Shown piece by piece: positions 35,042 through 44,910 of a DNA stretch of 64,000 nt. The translations under genes were made by a program, and so were the position numbers. The notes under the pieces were generated by a model, which worked only from the letters and a program-made list of their open reading frames with translations, made no database searches and had not been told where the DNA came from. The stretch lies in NCBI RefSeq assembly GCF_003544875.1, contig NZ_CP032094.1:310001-374000 (forward strand), written 5' to 3'. The DNA is from Vibrio alfacsensis. GTDB taxonomy: Bacteria > Pseudomonadota > Gammaproteobacteria > Enterobacterales > Vibrionaceae. Each line of letters opens with the position of its first letter. The first letter of the stretch is position 1.

Positions 35042-36793
35042 ATGTCAGATCTTACTCCTCAAGTTGCCGGAGCAGCGACCATGTCTGCCGGAACGACACA
35101 CAAAGTAGCTTCATCTAAAGGGATGGAGGAGCTCAATCACAAGATAAAACAGCTTTGGTCGAGCAGCCAGCGCAACTTAGTATTGTCAGCGGTATTAGCC
35201 GCCATTGTGGCAGCCATTATTGTGGTGGCCCTCTGGAGTTCCTCTCAAAGCTATCGCCCTCTCTATAGCCAGCAAGAGCGCTTTGACATTGGTGAGATTA
35301 TCTCCGTGCTTGAAAGTGAGGGTATTGGCTATCGAATGCAGGAACAAAATGGCCAAGTGCTGGTTCCTGAGGGTGAGGTTGCGCGTATTCGTATGCTTTT
35401 GGCAGCCAAAGGCGTGAAAGCCAAATTGCCAACGGGGTTAGATTCTCTTAAAGAAGACAGTTCATTGGGTACGAGTCAGTTTATGGAAACCGCTCGTTAC
35501 CGGCATGGCTTAGAGGGGGAGTTAGTACGCACTATCATGTCATTGAACGCTGTGGCAAATGCGCGCGTCCACCTTGCCATTCCACGTCAAACACTATTTG
35601 TTCGTCAAAATAGTGAAAATCCATCGGCTTCAGTGATGTTAGAACTTAAACCCGGTGAAGATTTAAAGCCAGAACAAGTGGAAGCGATCATTAACTTGGT
35701 GGTAGGTAGTGTTACCGCAATGAAGCCGGAATTTGTCTCTGTTATTGATCAATATGGTCGATTATTGAGTGCTGATGTGGCGTCATTAGAAGCGGGTAAG
35801 GTGAACGCAAAGTATCTCGAATATCAAAAGAACGTAGAGAAGCAGATCATTCAGCGCGCATCAGACATGCTGACTCCAATTGTCGGTCCGAGTAACTTCA
35901 GAGTGCAAGTCGCTGCAGACATGAACTTCAGTCAAGTAGAAGAGACTCAAGAAATTCTAGATAGTGCACCTGTCGTTCGAAACGAGCATACCATCCAAAA
36001 TAGTTCGATCGACCAAATAGCACTAGGTATTCCAGGCTCTCTCAGTAATCAGCCTCCTGTTACTGGTGAAGAGGCAGATAACGACTCGCAAAATACCAAT
36101 GCTCGATCAGAGGTGAATCGTCAATATGCGGTGGGCAGCAGTGTCCGTCGGACTCAATACCAGCAAGGACAAATTGAAAAGCTAAGCGTATCTGTATTGC
36201 TGAACTCGCAAGCATCTCCTGATGGTGTTGCGTGGAGCGAAGCTGATAAAGCACAGATCTCGACCATGATCATGGATGCTGTGGGTATCACAGCTGCAAG
36301 AGGCGATAGCTTGAGTTTGATGAGCTTTAACTTTACACCCATCGAAATTGATGCACCACCTGCTTTGCCTTGGTGGCAAGACCCGACGGTTCAGCAGCCT
36401 TTGCGTTATGTTATCGGTGGCTTGTTGGGACTGGCAATGATCATGTTTGTGCTTCGTCCTCTTATTATGCACTTAACTGGGGCTGATAAGCGTCCATCTG
36501 AGCTTGAGTTTGCTGAGCCATCAGATGAACCAATCTACGATAATTTACAAACACGAGAAGAGCGGGAGCATGAAGAATCGCTCAACCGTCGCTTGTCCGA
36601 AAAAGGCATTGTCTGGTCATCAGGTTTGGATGTGAACAGCGACATGTTGCCACCTCCGGGCTCTCCTCTAGAAATTCAACTTAAACACCTACAGCTTATC
36701 GCCAATGAAGAGCCAGAGCGTGTAGCCGAGATATTGAAACAATGGGTAAACATCAATGAACACAGCACAGTCGACATCAAAACAGGCGCTTAG
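35042..36793 (+). CDS. fliF: Lateral flagellar MS-ring protein FliF
   Basis: A 583-residue FliF. It has two membrane segments (about residues 45-66 and 450-475) flanking a periplasmic region with YRPLYSQQE, PEGEVARIRMLLA and RHGLEGELVRT. The C-terminal FliG-binding tail is acidic with EEREHEESLNRRLSEKG. Normal length. fliG starts 38 bases inside its end. Confidence 0.94.
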   Translation: MSDLTPQVAGAATMSAGTTHKVASSKGMEELNHKIKQLWSSSQRNLVLSAVLAAIVAAIIVVALWSSSQSYRPLYSQQERFDIGEIISVLESEGIGYRMQEQNGQVLVPEGEVARIRMLLAAKGVKAKLPTGLDSLKEDSSLGTSQFMETARYRHGLEGELVRTIMSLNAVANARVHLAIPRQTLFVRQNSENPSASVMLELKPGEDLKPEQVEAIINLVVGSVTAMKPEFVSVIDQYGRLLSADVASLEAGKVNAKYLEYQKNVEKQIIQRASDMLTPIVGPSNFRVQVAADMNFSQVEETQEILDSAPVVRNEHTIQNSSIDQIALGIPGSLSNQPPVTGEEADNDSQNTNARSEVNRQYAVGSSVRRTQYQQGQIEKLSVSVLLNSQASPDGVAWSEADKAQISTMIMDAVGITAARGDSLSLMSFNFTPIEIDAPPALPWWQDPTVQQPLRYVIGGLLGLAMIMFVLRPLIMHLTGADKRPSELEFAEPSDEPIYDNLQTREEREHEESLNRRLSEKGIVWSSGLDVNSDMLPPPGSPLEIQLKHLQLIANEEPERVAEILKQWVNINEHSTVDIKTGA

Positions 36794-37775
36794 TCATGTA
36801 GAACAAACTGCGCTAGTGTTGCTCGGGATGGGTGAGGATGCGGCGGCAAAAGTGTTGCAGCATTTCAGCCGAGATGAAACACAGCGCGTTACGCGTGCAA
36901 TGGCTAAATTGAATGGTATTAAGAGTGACTCTGCACGTAATGTCATTCAGCACTTCTTTGAAGATTTTAGTGAACACAGTGGCATTCGCGGTGCGTCGAA
37001 AGAATACCTTGCCAACACGTTGCGTAAAGCACTAGGTAATGATTTGGCGAAAGGTCTGCTCAACAACTTATACGGCGATGAAATTCGCAATAATATGCAG
37101 CGCTTACAGTGGGTGGATGCGGAAATACTTGCTCGTTTTATTGTGAATGAGCACCCGCAGATGCAAGCGATATTCTTAGCTTATCTTCCTGCGGATAGTT
37201 CTTCCTCGGTTCTAAAGCACCTTCCACAGGATTACCACGATGAGATTCTGTTTCGCATTGCGAGGCTGCAAGATATTGATCAACAAGTCGCGAACGATTT
37301 GCATGACTTAGTAGAACGTTGCATTGAGAAAGTATCTGTGAGTCAAAGTGTTCCACTCTCAGGAGTTAAGCAAGCGGCAGACATCATCAATCGTTTTGAG
37401 GGTGACCGCGCTTCGTTAATGGAAATGTTGAAACTTCATGATGCTGACGTAGTGAGCGAAATTGAACAAAATATGTTTGATTTCATGGTGCTCGGTCGCC
37501 AACGCGAAGAAACGATGGATATCTTGGTTCAGCAAATTCCTCTAGAGCTTTGGTCGGTGGCTTTAAAAGGCGCGGAAATCACGCTTCAGCAAGCTATTAA
37601 GCGTTCAATGCCTCAACGTATGTCTAAAGCATTAGAAGACGACATGGAGTTGCGCGGCGCAGTTCCGCTGAGTCGTGTTCATCGTGCACGCAATGAGGTT
37701 ATGCAGATGGCGCGTGAGCTCGATGACGCAGGTGAGATCCAACTTGTTCTTTATGAAGAGAAAACGGTGGAATAA
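36756..37775 (+). CDS. fliG: Lateral flagellar switch protein FliG
   Basis: A 339-residue FliG. The N-terminal FliF-binding domain begins SHVEQTALVLLGMGEDAA; the middle contains EHPQMQAIFLAYLPAD (the conserved EHPQ motif); the C-terminal torque domain has AVPLSRVHRARNEVMQMARE. It converts stator force into rotation. Its start lies within fliF, so translation is coupled. Confidence 0.94.
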   Translation: MNTAQSTSKQALSHVEQTALVLLGMGEDAAAKVLQHFSRDETQRVTRAMAKLNGIKSDSARNVIQHFFEDFSEHSGIRGASKEYLANTLRKALGNDLAKGLLNNLYGDEIRNNMQRLQWVDAEILARFIVNEHPQMQAIFLAYLPADSSSSVLKHLPQDYHDEILFRIARLQDIDQQVANDLHDLVERCIEKVSVSQSVPLSGVKQAADIINRFEGDRASLMEMLKLHDADVVSEIEQNMFDFMVLGRQREETMDILVQQIPLELWSVALKGAEITLQQAIKRSMPQRMSKALEDDMELRGAVPLSRVHRARNEVMQMARELDDAGEIQLVLYEEKTVE

Positions 37776-37778
37776 CCT

Positions 37779-38534
37779 ATGACTGAGAGAAATAATACCA
37801 TCATGCGCTTACCACCTAGTGGTTATCGCTTGCATCGCTTTCCACCTTTAGCGAAACCAGTCAGCTACGAGAGTGATGTTTCCATAGAGCATTCAAGTTG
37901 GCAAGAGTCACAAGTTGATATTCAGCAACAACTTGAAGCTGGTTTTCAGCAAGGGCTTCAGCAAGGTCATGAAGAAGGTTTGCGTCAAGGCATAGATCAA
38001 GGTAAGCAGCAAGGTCTCCTAGATGGGCAAAAAGAGGGATTCCAAAAAGGGTTTATCTCCGGCGAACAATCGGGCAAACAAAGCTTCTTGGAGGCTGTGA
38101 AACCAGTCAATGAGCTGTTTCATGCACTTTCTCAATGGCAAAATGAGAAAGAACAACAACAGCGCCATATGATTTGCGAACTAGTTCAGAAAGTTGCTCA
38201 GCAAGTAATTCGAGCAGAACTGACGCTGATGCCTCAACAGATACTGGCTCTCGTTGATGAAACATTATCGGCGATGCCAGGAAAAGCGGAAACCGTCACA
38301 GTACATTTGAATCCACAAGACTTAGAACGAATCATGCAAATCAATGCTGATTTACCCTCGTCTTGGAAAATGGTTGCTAACAACGAACTGCCCGTAGGTG
38401 GATGCCAACTCGTGACGGATGATGCAGAAGCCGATGCAAGCTGTGATTCTCGTCTTCAAGCTTGCATGGATAATGTGAAACAACATTTGCTTGATGAAGT
38501 GACACTGCCGCCAGTAGAGCTAGAAAATGAGTAG
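37779..38534 (+). CDS. fliH: Lateral flagellar export regulator FliH
   Basis: A 251-residue FliH. The middle has the diagnostic Gly-rich GxxxG repeats (QQGLQQGHEEGLRQGIDQGKQQGLLDG in total, residues about 48-90) and a C-terminal domain with VHLNPQDLERI. FliH delivers substrates and binds the FliI ATPase. Overlaps fliI by 8 bases. Confidence 0.92.
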   Translation: MTERNNTIMRLPPSGYRLHRFPPLAKPVSYESDVSIEHSSWQESQVDIQQQLEAGFQQGLQQGHEEGLRQGIDQGKQQGLLDGQKEGFQKGFISGEQSGKQSFLEAVKPVNELFHALSQWQNEKEQQQRHMICELVQKVAQQVIRAELTLMPQQILALVDETLSAMPGKAETVTVHLNPQDLERIMQINADLPSSWKMVANNELPVGGCQLVTDDAEADASCDSRLQACMDNVKQHLLDEVTLPPVELENE

Positions 38535-39873
38535 TGCTTTTAGCCACGATCTGCTCAATGAGCGCTTGAGTGATGCCATCGCGTCTCTGGATTCTATCCC
38601 TGTCGCACGAGTGACGGGGCGGCTAATTAAGGTCAATGGTTTGATGCTTCAAGCCGTTGGGTGCCGATTTAAATTGGAGCAGCGCTGTTTGGTTGAAACG
38701 GCGGAGGGCGACATGATTGAAGCCCAAGTCGTCGGTTTTGAGCATACTGTTGCTTACTTAATGCCAATTCGTCGTCTTGGGGGACTATTTGCAGGCGCAA
38801 AAGTGATTCCCTTAGAGGGAGACAGCACCGTTCAACTCAGCTCACAATGGCTAGGCCGTGTGGTTAATGGATTAGGAGAGCCTTTTGATGATGGCGCACC
38901 GTTGAAAGGGGGAGATCGCGTCTCTCTTGAACCAAAGCCGATTAACCCACTCAAACGTAGACCCGTCGACACACCATTGAATGTGGGTGTTCGTGCGATA
39001 AATGGCCTACTGACAGTAGGTAAAGGTCAACGCATTGGTCTTATGGCTGGCAGTGGTGTAGGTAAGAGTGTGTTAATGGGGATGATCACTCAGAATACAG
39101 AAGCAGACGTTATTGTGGTTGGCCTCATAGGTGAGCGAGGACGAGAAGTTCGTGAGTTTATTGAGCGAAATCTCACACCAGAATCACGCCAGAAAGCGGT
39201 CATTATTGCTGCACCTGCGGATGAATCACCTTTAATGCGTTTGCGCGCTACTCTGTTGTGCCATCGAGTGGCTGAGTATTTTCGCGATCAAGGCAAAGAT
39301 GTCTTGCTGTTAATGGACTCGCTTACTCGATATGCCATGGCGCAGCGAGAAATTGCGCTGTCACTGGGTGAGCCCCCGGCATCGCGCGGCTACCCGCCAT
39401 CGGTATTTAGCATTCTTCCACAGTTACTAGAGCGGGCCGGAAATAGTGAAAATCCATTTGGCAGCTTAACGGCGATCTATACCGTGTTAGCGGAGGGGGA
39501 CGATCAACAAGATCCGGTAGTGGATTCCGCTCGAGCGATTCTTGATGGTCACGTGGTGCTCTCTCGTCAATTGGCCGAGCAGGGACATTACCCTGCAATT
39601 GATATCAACGCGTCTATTAGTCGTTGTATGAGTGCCTGCACAAATGAGGCTCACAGCACAATCGCCAATCAATTCCGTCAACTATATTCCAATTATCTGC
39701 AAGTAAAAGAACTACTGCCTTTAGGTGGCTATCAACCAGGGCAAGATCCAGAGCTGGATCGTGCGGTATCCATGTACCCTCAGTTACGCGGCTATCTACA
39801 GCAATCAGTTAATGAATCGGTGGATTACTCGGCGAGTTTAACGTCGCTCGCACAGATGTTTCAAAACGGATAG
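38527..39873 (+). CDS. fliI: Lateral flagellar export ATPase FliI
   Basis: A 448-residue ATPase. Walker A AGSGVGKSVLMG (about residue 178), GERGREVREFIE and the Walker B LLLMDSLTRYAMAQREIAL are those of the type III export ATPase. The stop (39871-39873) lies inside the first unit of the 18-base repeat. Confidence 0.95.
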   Translation: MSSAFSHDLLNERLSDAIASLDSIPVARVTGRLIKVNGLMLQAVGCRFKLEQRCLVETAEGDMIEAQVVGFEHTVAYLMPIRRLGGLFAGAKVIPLEGDSTVQLSSQWLGRVVNGLGEPFDDGAPLKGGDRVSLEPKPINPLKRRPVDTPLNVGVRAINGLLTVGKGQRIGLMAGSGVGKSVLMGMITQNTEADVIVVGLIGERGREVREFIERNLTPESRQKAVIIAAPADESPLMRLRATLLCHRVAEYFRDQGKDVLLLMDSLTRYAMAQREIALSLGEPPASRGYPPSVFSILPQLLERAGNSENPFGSLTAIYTVLAEGDDQQDPVVDSARAILDGHVVLSRQLAEQGHYPAIDINASISRCMSACTNEAHSTIANQFRQLYSNYLQVKELLPLGGYQPGQDPELDRAVSMYPQLRGYLQQSVNESVDYSASLTSLAQMFQNG

Positions 39874-39927
39874 GCAAGACAAAACAGATAGGCGAGACAA
39901 AACAGATAGGCGAGACAAAACAGATAG
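39862..39927 (+). repeat. 18-base tandem repeat spanning the fliI stop, 3.7 copies
   Basis: The unit CAAAACAGATAGGCGAGA occurs at 39862 (with two differences), 39880 and 39898, with a partial fourth copy ending at 39927. The first copy encodes the last residues and stop of fliI (Gln-Asn-Gly-stop), so the repeats look like duplications of the fliI 3' end into the fliI-fliJ spacer. Each copy carries the TAG in the same phase. Confidence 0.95.
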
Positions 39928-39978
39928 TAGTTAGCGTTGATAAAACGTTGGGAAAGATTAAATAGAGGAGTGCGACAA

Positions 39979-40419
39979 ATGGATGGAAAGCTAAAAGCGG
40001 TCGGAAAGTTGCAGCAATTGGAAGAAAAGCGTCGTGACCGAATCGGTCAGCAGCTTGATGTGATGCGACAGAGGCACGCTTATTTGTCTGCTCAGTTGAG
40101 TCAGTTATCTGCTCTTAAAGCTCATGCAGGACAATCTGCGCTATTAAGGCCTAGCCTCAATAGCGCAACGTTAATGAACCTCAACAGTGTCGATCAAATG
40201 CTACAAAAAATGCTGCGCCATCAAGAGCAAGAGCAAGCAGTGATGCAGGCTGAGTGTGCATCTATGCAAAAAGTACTCGCTGGCAAACATGCCAGAGTTC
40301 AGGGGTTAGAAAACGTATTGGAACGTTGGCGAAAAAAACAGAGTTATGAGAAAGCCAAAAAAGAACAAAGGCTCATTGAAGACATCATTAACTCACGTTT
40401 TAAGCGAAAAGCTATATAA
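39979..40419 (+). CDS. fliJ: Lateral flagellar export protein FliJ
   Basis: I start at ATG 39979 (MDGKLKAVGKLQQLEEKRRDRIGQQ) with GAGGAG 8 bases upstream; an upstream ATG at 39937 adds 14 unconserved residues. The product, about 146 residues, is a long charged coiled coil, as FliJ is. FliJ is a general export chaperone/stalk of the FliHI ATPase. It ends the plus-strand lateral operon. Confidence 0.82.
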   Translation: MDGKLKAVGKLQQLEEKRRDRIGQQLDVMRQRHAYLSAQLSQLSALKAHAGQSALLRPSLNSATLMNLNSVDQMLQKMLRHQEQEQAVMQAECASMQKVLAGKHARVQGLENVLERWRKKQSYEKAKKEQRLIEDIINSRFKRKAI

Positions 40420-40478
40420 GCGACCCCCGTTATAAACGACCCTCTTGTAAATTTAAAGGCTCATAAGCTTTATCAATT

Positions 40479-41558
40479 TTATAAGCGCCATTTTCTTCTT
40501 AAACCCACAAGGACACCAAGAGCAAGTGTTAACCAACCGATGCTGCCGCCACCGCTACTACCACTGTTGCTCGTTCCGGAATTTGGGGTATTACCACTTC
40601 CACTATTTACTTCTGGTTCGTTAAGTGTTGTTTTTACGGGGCTGGCACCTGAATCACCTACGCTGTGATAATCTTCCGTAGCCGCAAGTGAGGCATCATA
40701 GCTGGTTTTTATGCCGTTGCTCGTGACCGCTTCAATCCACGATGTATAGTTTAAGATTTCAGTAAACACGCTTGGTATCGAGGGTGAATCACATACCGAA
40801 GAGCCATAGCTGGTTAGGCCAATTTGCTGGTAGTCTCCATTGGTATCTTGGTAAGTGAGTGGGCCTCCCGAATCCCCTTGGCAAATCCCAGTATACGCAC
40901 GGCCCTCAAATCCATTCGCACACAAGGTTTCTTGTGAGTGGTAGCCATTAACAAGAGATGAACATTGCGCATCAGACAGAGGTTGAATTTCAGCCCAACG
41001 TAGAAAGTCTGGCCCTGATTGGTTATTGCTTGAAGTCAACCCAAGGCCGAATATCTGATACGTAGTCTGATCACTGTAATCGCCAAAATCTTGTGGCAGA
41101 GTGATTGATTGAACGTTATCGGTGATTGGGTAGGACAGTTCGATCAGTGCGATATCATTAATCCAGAGATCCTTTTGGACATATTGAGGATGAATGGTAA
41201 TAGTTCGAACATCTTTGAACTCATCAATAAACACATCAGCGGTTGATGGATTTTTTACAAGGACGCGAAGATTATCAATTGTCCAACCGTCGGTGTATAC
41301 CTCAGACTCGACACAATGGGCTGCGGTCATAATATAGCGGTCATTGACGATGGAACCACCACAAAGATTCACATATTGACTTGTTCCTGGGCGGTACAAG
41401 ATCACACGTGCATAGAATGGTATCTGATTGGTTGTCGTTGGTTGTCCTCCCACAATAAATGCTGAAATATCAGGCGCATTTGTGGAGGTTGGGCTTGCCA
41501 ATCCTATCATTGGCGCAAGCAGGCAAGCGCTACTTAATAGAGTTCGATACGAATTCAT
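40479..41558 (-). CDS. Trypsin-like serine protease with GlyGly-CTERM anchor
   Basis: A 359-residue secreted S1 protease. It has a signal peptide (about residues 1-22), an IVGG activation-type start (FIVGGQPTTT), and the triad in TAAHC, NDIALI and GDSGGP. The C-terminal 50 residues are a Ser/Gly-rich linker and GSIGWLTLALGVLVGLRRKWRL-like tripartite tail (Gly-rich, hydrophobic, basic), a GlyGly-CTERM processed by rhombosortase and exported through type II secretion. It would sit on or leave the cell surface. Convergent with fliJ. It resembles the VesB group of Vibrio proteases. Confidence 0.88.
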   Translation of the reverse strand: MNSYRTLLSSACLLAPMIGLASPTSTNAPDISAFIVGGQPTTTNQIPFYARVILYRPGTSQYVNLCGGSIVNDRYIMTAAHCVESEVYTDGWTIDNLRVLVKNPSTADVFIDEFKDVRTITIHPQYVQKDLWINDIALIELSYPITDNVQSITLPQDFGDYSDQTTYQIFGLGLTSSNNQSGPDFLRWAEIQPLSDAQCSSLVNGYHSQETLCANGFEGRAYTGICQGDSGGPLTYQDTNGDYQQIGLTSYGSSVCDSPSIPSVFTEILNYTSWIEAVTSNGIKTSYDASLAATEDYHSVGDSGASPVKTTLNEPEVNSGSGNTPNSGTSNSGSSGGGSIGWLTLALGVLVGLRRKWRL

Positions 41559-41845
41559 ATAAACATCCTTGTTAATCTATTTGCAACTTTACACTCGTTA
41601 CATTAATAACTCACATCAATCTTTTAACAAAACAATCTTCTAGCGCGTATATTTATTGCGACGTGTTCACTCAAGTGCTTATTTAAGTTTACACAACTGG
41701 TACGATTTAGTGAGAAAATTTCGGGTTCGTGTCCGTCTTGTAAACTAAGGTTTAGGTCAAGGTTCGGCCTTTAACGTATGTAAAATCACAAAATACCGGG
41801 ACTTGCGTATACAATAATCAAAGATGCGCACCAAGAGAGTTAACG

Positions 41846-42598
41846 ATGAAATTTAAGGTAGACACCCACACTCATACGTATGCGAGTGGTCATGCATACA
41901 GTACGTTGATTGAAAATGCCAAGTTGGCAAAAGAAAATGGCTTAGATATGTTCTGTACCACCGATCACGCGGAATCTATGCCAGGTGCTCCTCATTACTG
42001 GTTTTTTTCGAATCAGAAAATTCTGCCTCGCTTTTTAAATGGGGTAGCGATTATTCGCGGCGTGGAATCAAACATTCTCAATACAGAAGGGGATATTGAT
42101 ATACCGCCTAGTGTTGATCTCAACCTAGATTGGGTTATCGCAAGCTTCCACGAACCGGTGTTTCATCCTGCCAACCAAGCTGCTCATACTGAAGCCCTGA
42201 TGAATGTGATCAAAAGTGGCCGTGTCGATGCGCTTGGACATCTAGGAAACCCGAATTTCGACTTTGACTTTGAAGCCGTATTAATGTGTGCGAAGCTGCA
42301 CAATGTCGCGATTGAAATCAATAACACGACATTAAAAGGTAACAGTCGTGTTGGTAGTGTGGATCGTTGCTATGAAATCGCGAGAATTGGTAAGCAGCTT
42401 GGGGTTTATTTTACGACAGGCAGTGACGCGCACTTTTGTCACGATGTTGGTAATCTGAGTTTAGTCAGTGAGCTAATGGATAAAGTAGGCGTTGATAGTA
42501 ATAAAGTAATCACTCACTCTACGAACCAATTTTTGTCATTTCTTGAACTAAGAGGTCGTGAACCCATTGTAGAATATGACGAGATTCGCAACGCATAA
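41846..42598 (+). CDS. PHP-domain phosphatase, YcdX family
   Basis: A 250-residue PHP-domain protein starting [20 protein letters not shown], the YcdX type. The metal-binding His/Asp residues are in DTHTH, TTDHAE and [11 protein letters not shown]. It probably hydrolyses phosphate esters with three metal ions. In Enterobacteria YcdX is linked to swarming motility, which is interesting beside the lateral flagellar genes, though this link is from the family and not from this sequence. ORF is complete; the ATG follows GAGAGTTAACG. Confidence 0.88.
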   Translation: MKFKVDTHTHTYASGHAYSTLIENAKLAKENGLDMFCTTDHAESMPGAPHYWFFSNQKILPRFLNGVAIIRGVESNILNTEGDIDIPPSVDLNLDWVIASFHEPVFHPANQAAHTEALMNVIKSGRVDALGHLGNPNFDFDFEAVLMCAKLHNVAIEINNTTLKGNSRVGSVDRCYEIARIGKQLGVYFTTGSDAHFCHDVGNLSLVSELMDKVGVDSNKVITHSTNQFLSFLELRGREPIVEYDEIRNA

Positions 42599-42754
42599 AC
42601 TTGATCACATTATTGGTTATGGACTTGTTAAAGGTTTGCTTTACACTGCGTGTCAATACCGATTGATTTGGATATTGGTATTTACCTGAGTATTTTAAGA
42701 TAGCTTAGGTATAAGAAGCCGACTCAGAATTCGGTATAACATGGAGAAGTAAAG

Positions 42755-43144
42755 ATGTTACGTCCTTTAGTGCTTGGGTGCATAATCGCGTTAGGCTCTA
42801 CACACGCAATGGCAGAAGCCGTCGATTTAAAACAGAACATGAAGCAAATGAAGATGGATTTCAAACAGGCGGTGGAAGCGTCTGATGTGGAAACCATGAA
42901 ATCCGCCATTGATAGTTTGCAAGCGATTGTCGAGCAATCGAAACGTGGAAATTACCCACCAGAAAAGTTCGACTTATATCTAGAGGGCTTTAATAAGTTA
43001 ACGGCGACTCTCGATGAAATTGAAGCCGACCTTGACGCGGGGAACTTGCAAGAGGCCCAGCAACAATTGCGTGAAATTGATAGTCTGCGCGAAGAGTATC
43101 ACGATAAACGTAATCCAAGCATTTGGAGCAAGCTGTTTGGCTAA
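42755..43144 (+). CDS. Cytochrome b562 family periplasmic protein
   Basis: A 129-residue protein. A signal peptide ends near THAMA (residue 20). The mature four-helix protein has the CybC heme ligands in place: Met in QNMKQM (near the mature N-terminus) and His in REEYHDKR near the C-terminus. It has no Cys-X-X-Cys-His, so it would bind b-type heme or act as a structural relative. Function unknown. A strong terminator follows. Confidence 0.78.
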   Translation: MLRPLVLGCIIALGSTHAMAEAVDLKQNMKQMKMDFKQAVEASDVETMKSAIDSLQAIVEQSKRGNYPPEKFDLYLEGFNKLTATLDEIEADLDAGNLQEAQQQLREIDSLREEYHDKRNPSIWSKLFG

Positions 43145-43156
43145 AGATGAATACTA

Positions 43157-43183
43157 AAACCCGCAAACCTGCGGGTTTATTTT
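43157..43183 (+). terminator. Terminator after the cytochrome b562-like gene
   Basis: AAACCCGC pairs with GCGGGTTT around AAACCT, followed by ATTTTATT. It may also serve the convergent LysR gene. Confidence 0.85.
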
Positions 43184-43189
43184 ATTAGA

Positions 43190-44110
43190 CTATATACCTT
43201 TTGAGACTAGGTGCTCATTAACGAAGTCGATAAATACCCGCAAGCGAGCAGGCATGTATTTGGTTTGGGCGTATTGCATGGCAATCGCGCCATGGTAGTT
43301 ACTTTTGATCATCCAGTCAGCCAGCACTTCGACCACTTCTCCACGTTTTAACGCATCTTTAATCACAAAGTTATGGAAGATGCCAATCCCCAACCCGGCT
43401 TTCACCCCATTCAGACGCATTTGAGAGTGGTTAACGGCATAGCGACCACGAACAGCGATAGAATAGAATGCTTCGTCTTTAAAAAAAGACCAAATGTTAT
43501 CCCTGTCGTTTTCAGCAAGGTAAATGCAGTCGTGTTGCTCTAGCTGTGTTGGATGTTCGGGTATGCCATTTTTGACAAGGTAGTCAGGCGATGCGCACAG
43601 TACAAGGTTCGTCTTACTGATTTCTTTAACGACCAGGTTTTCATCGGGTTTGTCGGTAAGTTTGAATGCGACATCGATACCCTCGCGAAACAGATCAATC
43701 TCGCCATCAGCAGCGCGTAATTTGAGCTGAATATTAGGATAGCGCTGTAGAAAAGGCAGCACAAAGGGTTGTAATACCGAGTTAAGAAAGGCCTCTGGAG
43801 CGGCAACCGTGAGAGCACCAGTAGGTTCGGTGTGATCTTCAGCCGACAGCTCGACGGCTTGTTGAGCCGCATTCACCATCGCGATGCTTTGATCATAGAC
43901 TTTTTGTCCTGCTTGTGTGATGAGGAGTTTGCGCGTAGTGCGTTCAAACAACTTAACAGAGAGCGCTTTTTCTAGCCGTGTGATCAGCTTACTTAAAGCC
44001 GATGGTGTCACGCCCAGCTTTTTAGCTGCCGCAGTAAAGCTGCCTTCATTCACCACTAAGATAAATGAAGCGAGATCAGGAAGTAGGGCGATGAGTTTTG
44101 GGCTAACCAT
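43190..44110 (-). CDS. LysR-family transcriptional regulator
   Basis: A 306-residue LysR-type regulator. The N-terminal winged helix-turn-helix is GSFTAAAKKLGVTPSALSKLITRLEKALSVKLFERTTR (core of about 38 residues). The rest is an effector-binding domain starting around residue 92. Targets unknown. Ends next to the terminator at 43157. Confidence 0.88.
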   Translation of the reverse strand: MVSPKLIALLPDLASFILVVNEGSFTAAAKKLGVTPSALSKLITRLEKALSVKLFERTTRKLLITQAGQKVYDQSIAMVNAAQQAVELSAEDHTEPTGALTVAAPEAFLNSVLQPFVLPFLQRYPNIQLKLRAADGEIDLFREGIDVAFKLTDKPDENLVVKEISKTNLVLCASPDYLVKNGIPEHPTQLEQHDCIYLAENDRDNIWSFFKDEAFYSIAVRGRYAVNHSQMRLNGVKAGLGIGIFHNFVIKDALKRGEVVEVLADWMIKSNYHGAIAMQYAQTKYMPARLRVFIDFVNEHLVSKGI

Positions 44111-44187
44111 AAAATGTTCAGTCTTTTTAGCGTAATCAATGTATTGTCTGGCACGAGGTAGATTGGCGCAAGTGTGCTTGTCTCGCT

Positions 44188-44685
44188 TTAGCGATATTTT
44201 GTAAGAAACGCCTCTAAAATGGGCAAACTAGACTTGCCAGAGTGATATTGTTTTAAGCACTGATAGATGGCAGTTTCGTGTTCTGCAATGATCTGAAATG
44301 CAGTGCTTTCTGGATTTGAGTTCGGCTCGAGATCGGCGAACTCTTGCGTATTCTCATTCCACTTACGATATTTGATTTCATATGGCTCAACCCAAGACAG
44401 CAGTGTGCTGATGAGATCATCCCACGGCAACTCAATCCACTTCTCTGCATCAAGACGTCCTTTTTCTTGCATCTCCTTATTCCGGCTTTCAACATCTATG
44501 TCATGCATGATTAAGACTGGTTTTAGCTTTTCTGCCGTCAGTATTTCTACATCTATTAGAGTTTGCCATAACTCGGTTTGCTGGGTGTGTGAGTGGCGTT
44601 TTAAGTACTGATTGAAGAAAGAGATGCCATAGATTTCGCCATAATAGGCAGACAATATGTGATGAATCATGGTGAGCGTCGTCAT
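44188..44685 (-). CDS. Hypothetical helical protein, possibly ferritin-like
   Basis: A 165-residue protein with no recognised family. It is helical; EIYGISFFNQY, EILTAEKLKPVL and AEHETAIYQCLKQYH could be helices of a ferritin-like diiron fold (Glu pairs with a His), but the exact ligand set is not clear. It lies 77 bases from the LysR gene on the same strand and may be co-regulated. Low certainty. Confidence 0.5.
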   Translation of the reverse strand: MTTLTMIHHILSAYYGEIYGISFFNQYLKRHSHTQQTELWQTLIDVEILTAEKLKPVLIMHDIDVESRNKEMQEKGRLDAEKWIELPWDDLISTLLSWVEPYEIKYRKWNENTQEFADLEPNSNPESTAFQIIAEHETAIYQCLKQYHSGKSSLPILEAFLTKYR

Positions 44686-44910
44686 GGAAACAGGATGTGA
44701 TGCATTTTAGGAAAGATGGAAACTCAGCGCAAATCGTAGAGGTGAAGTAAATTGCTTGGAAGTTGTGAGAATTTTATGAGAATTCGATGAAGTCGCTGAT
44801 AGATTTGCTCGCCATTCTTAGAGACACGAACACGAAATGAGTCCAAGTCATGAGGTAACGGCTTATGTGCTTTGGCTCAATTGACACTCTCATTAAAGGA
44901 TGGAATCACA

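Noticed and set aside
39862..39927. Short tandem units as a CRISPR array
   Set aside because: The units are directly adjacent with no unique spacers and derive from the fliI end.
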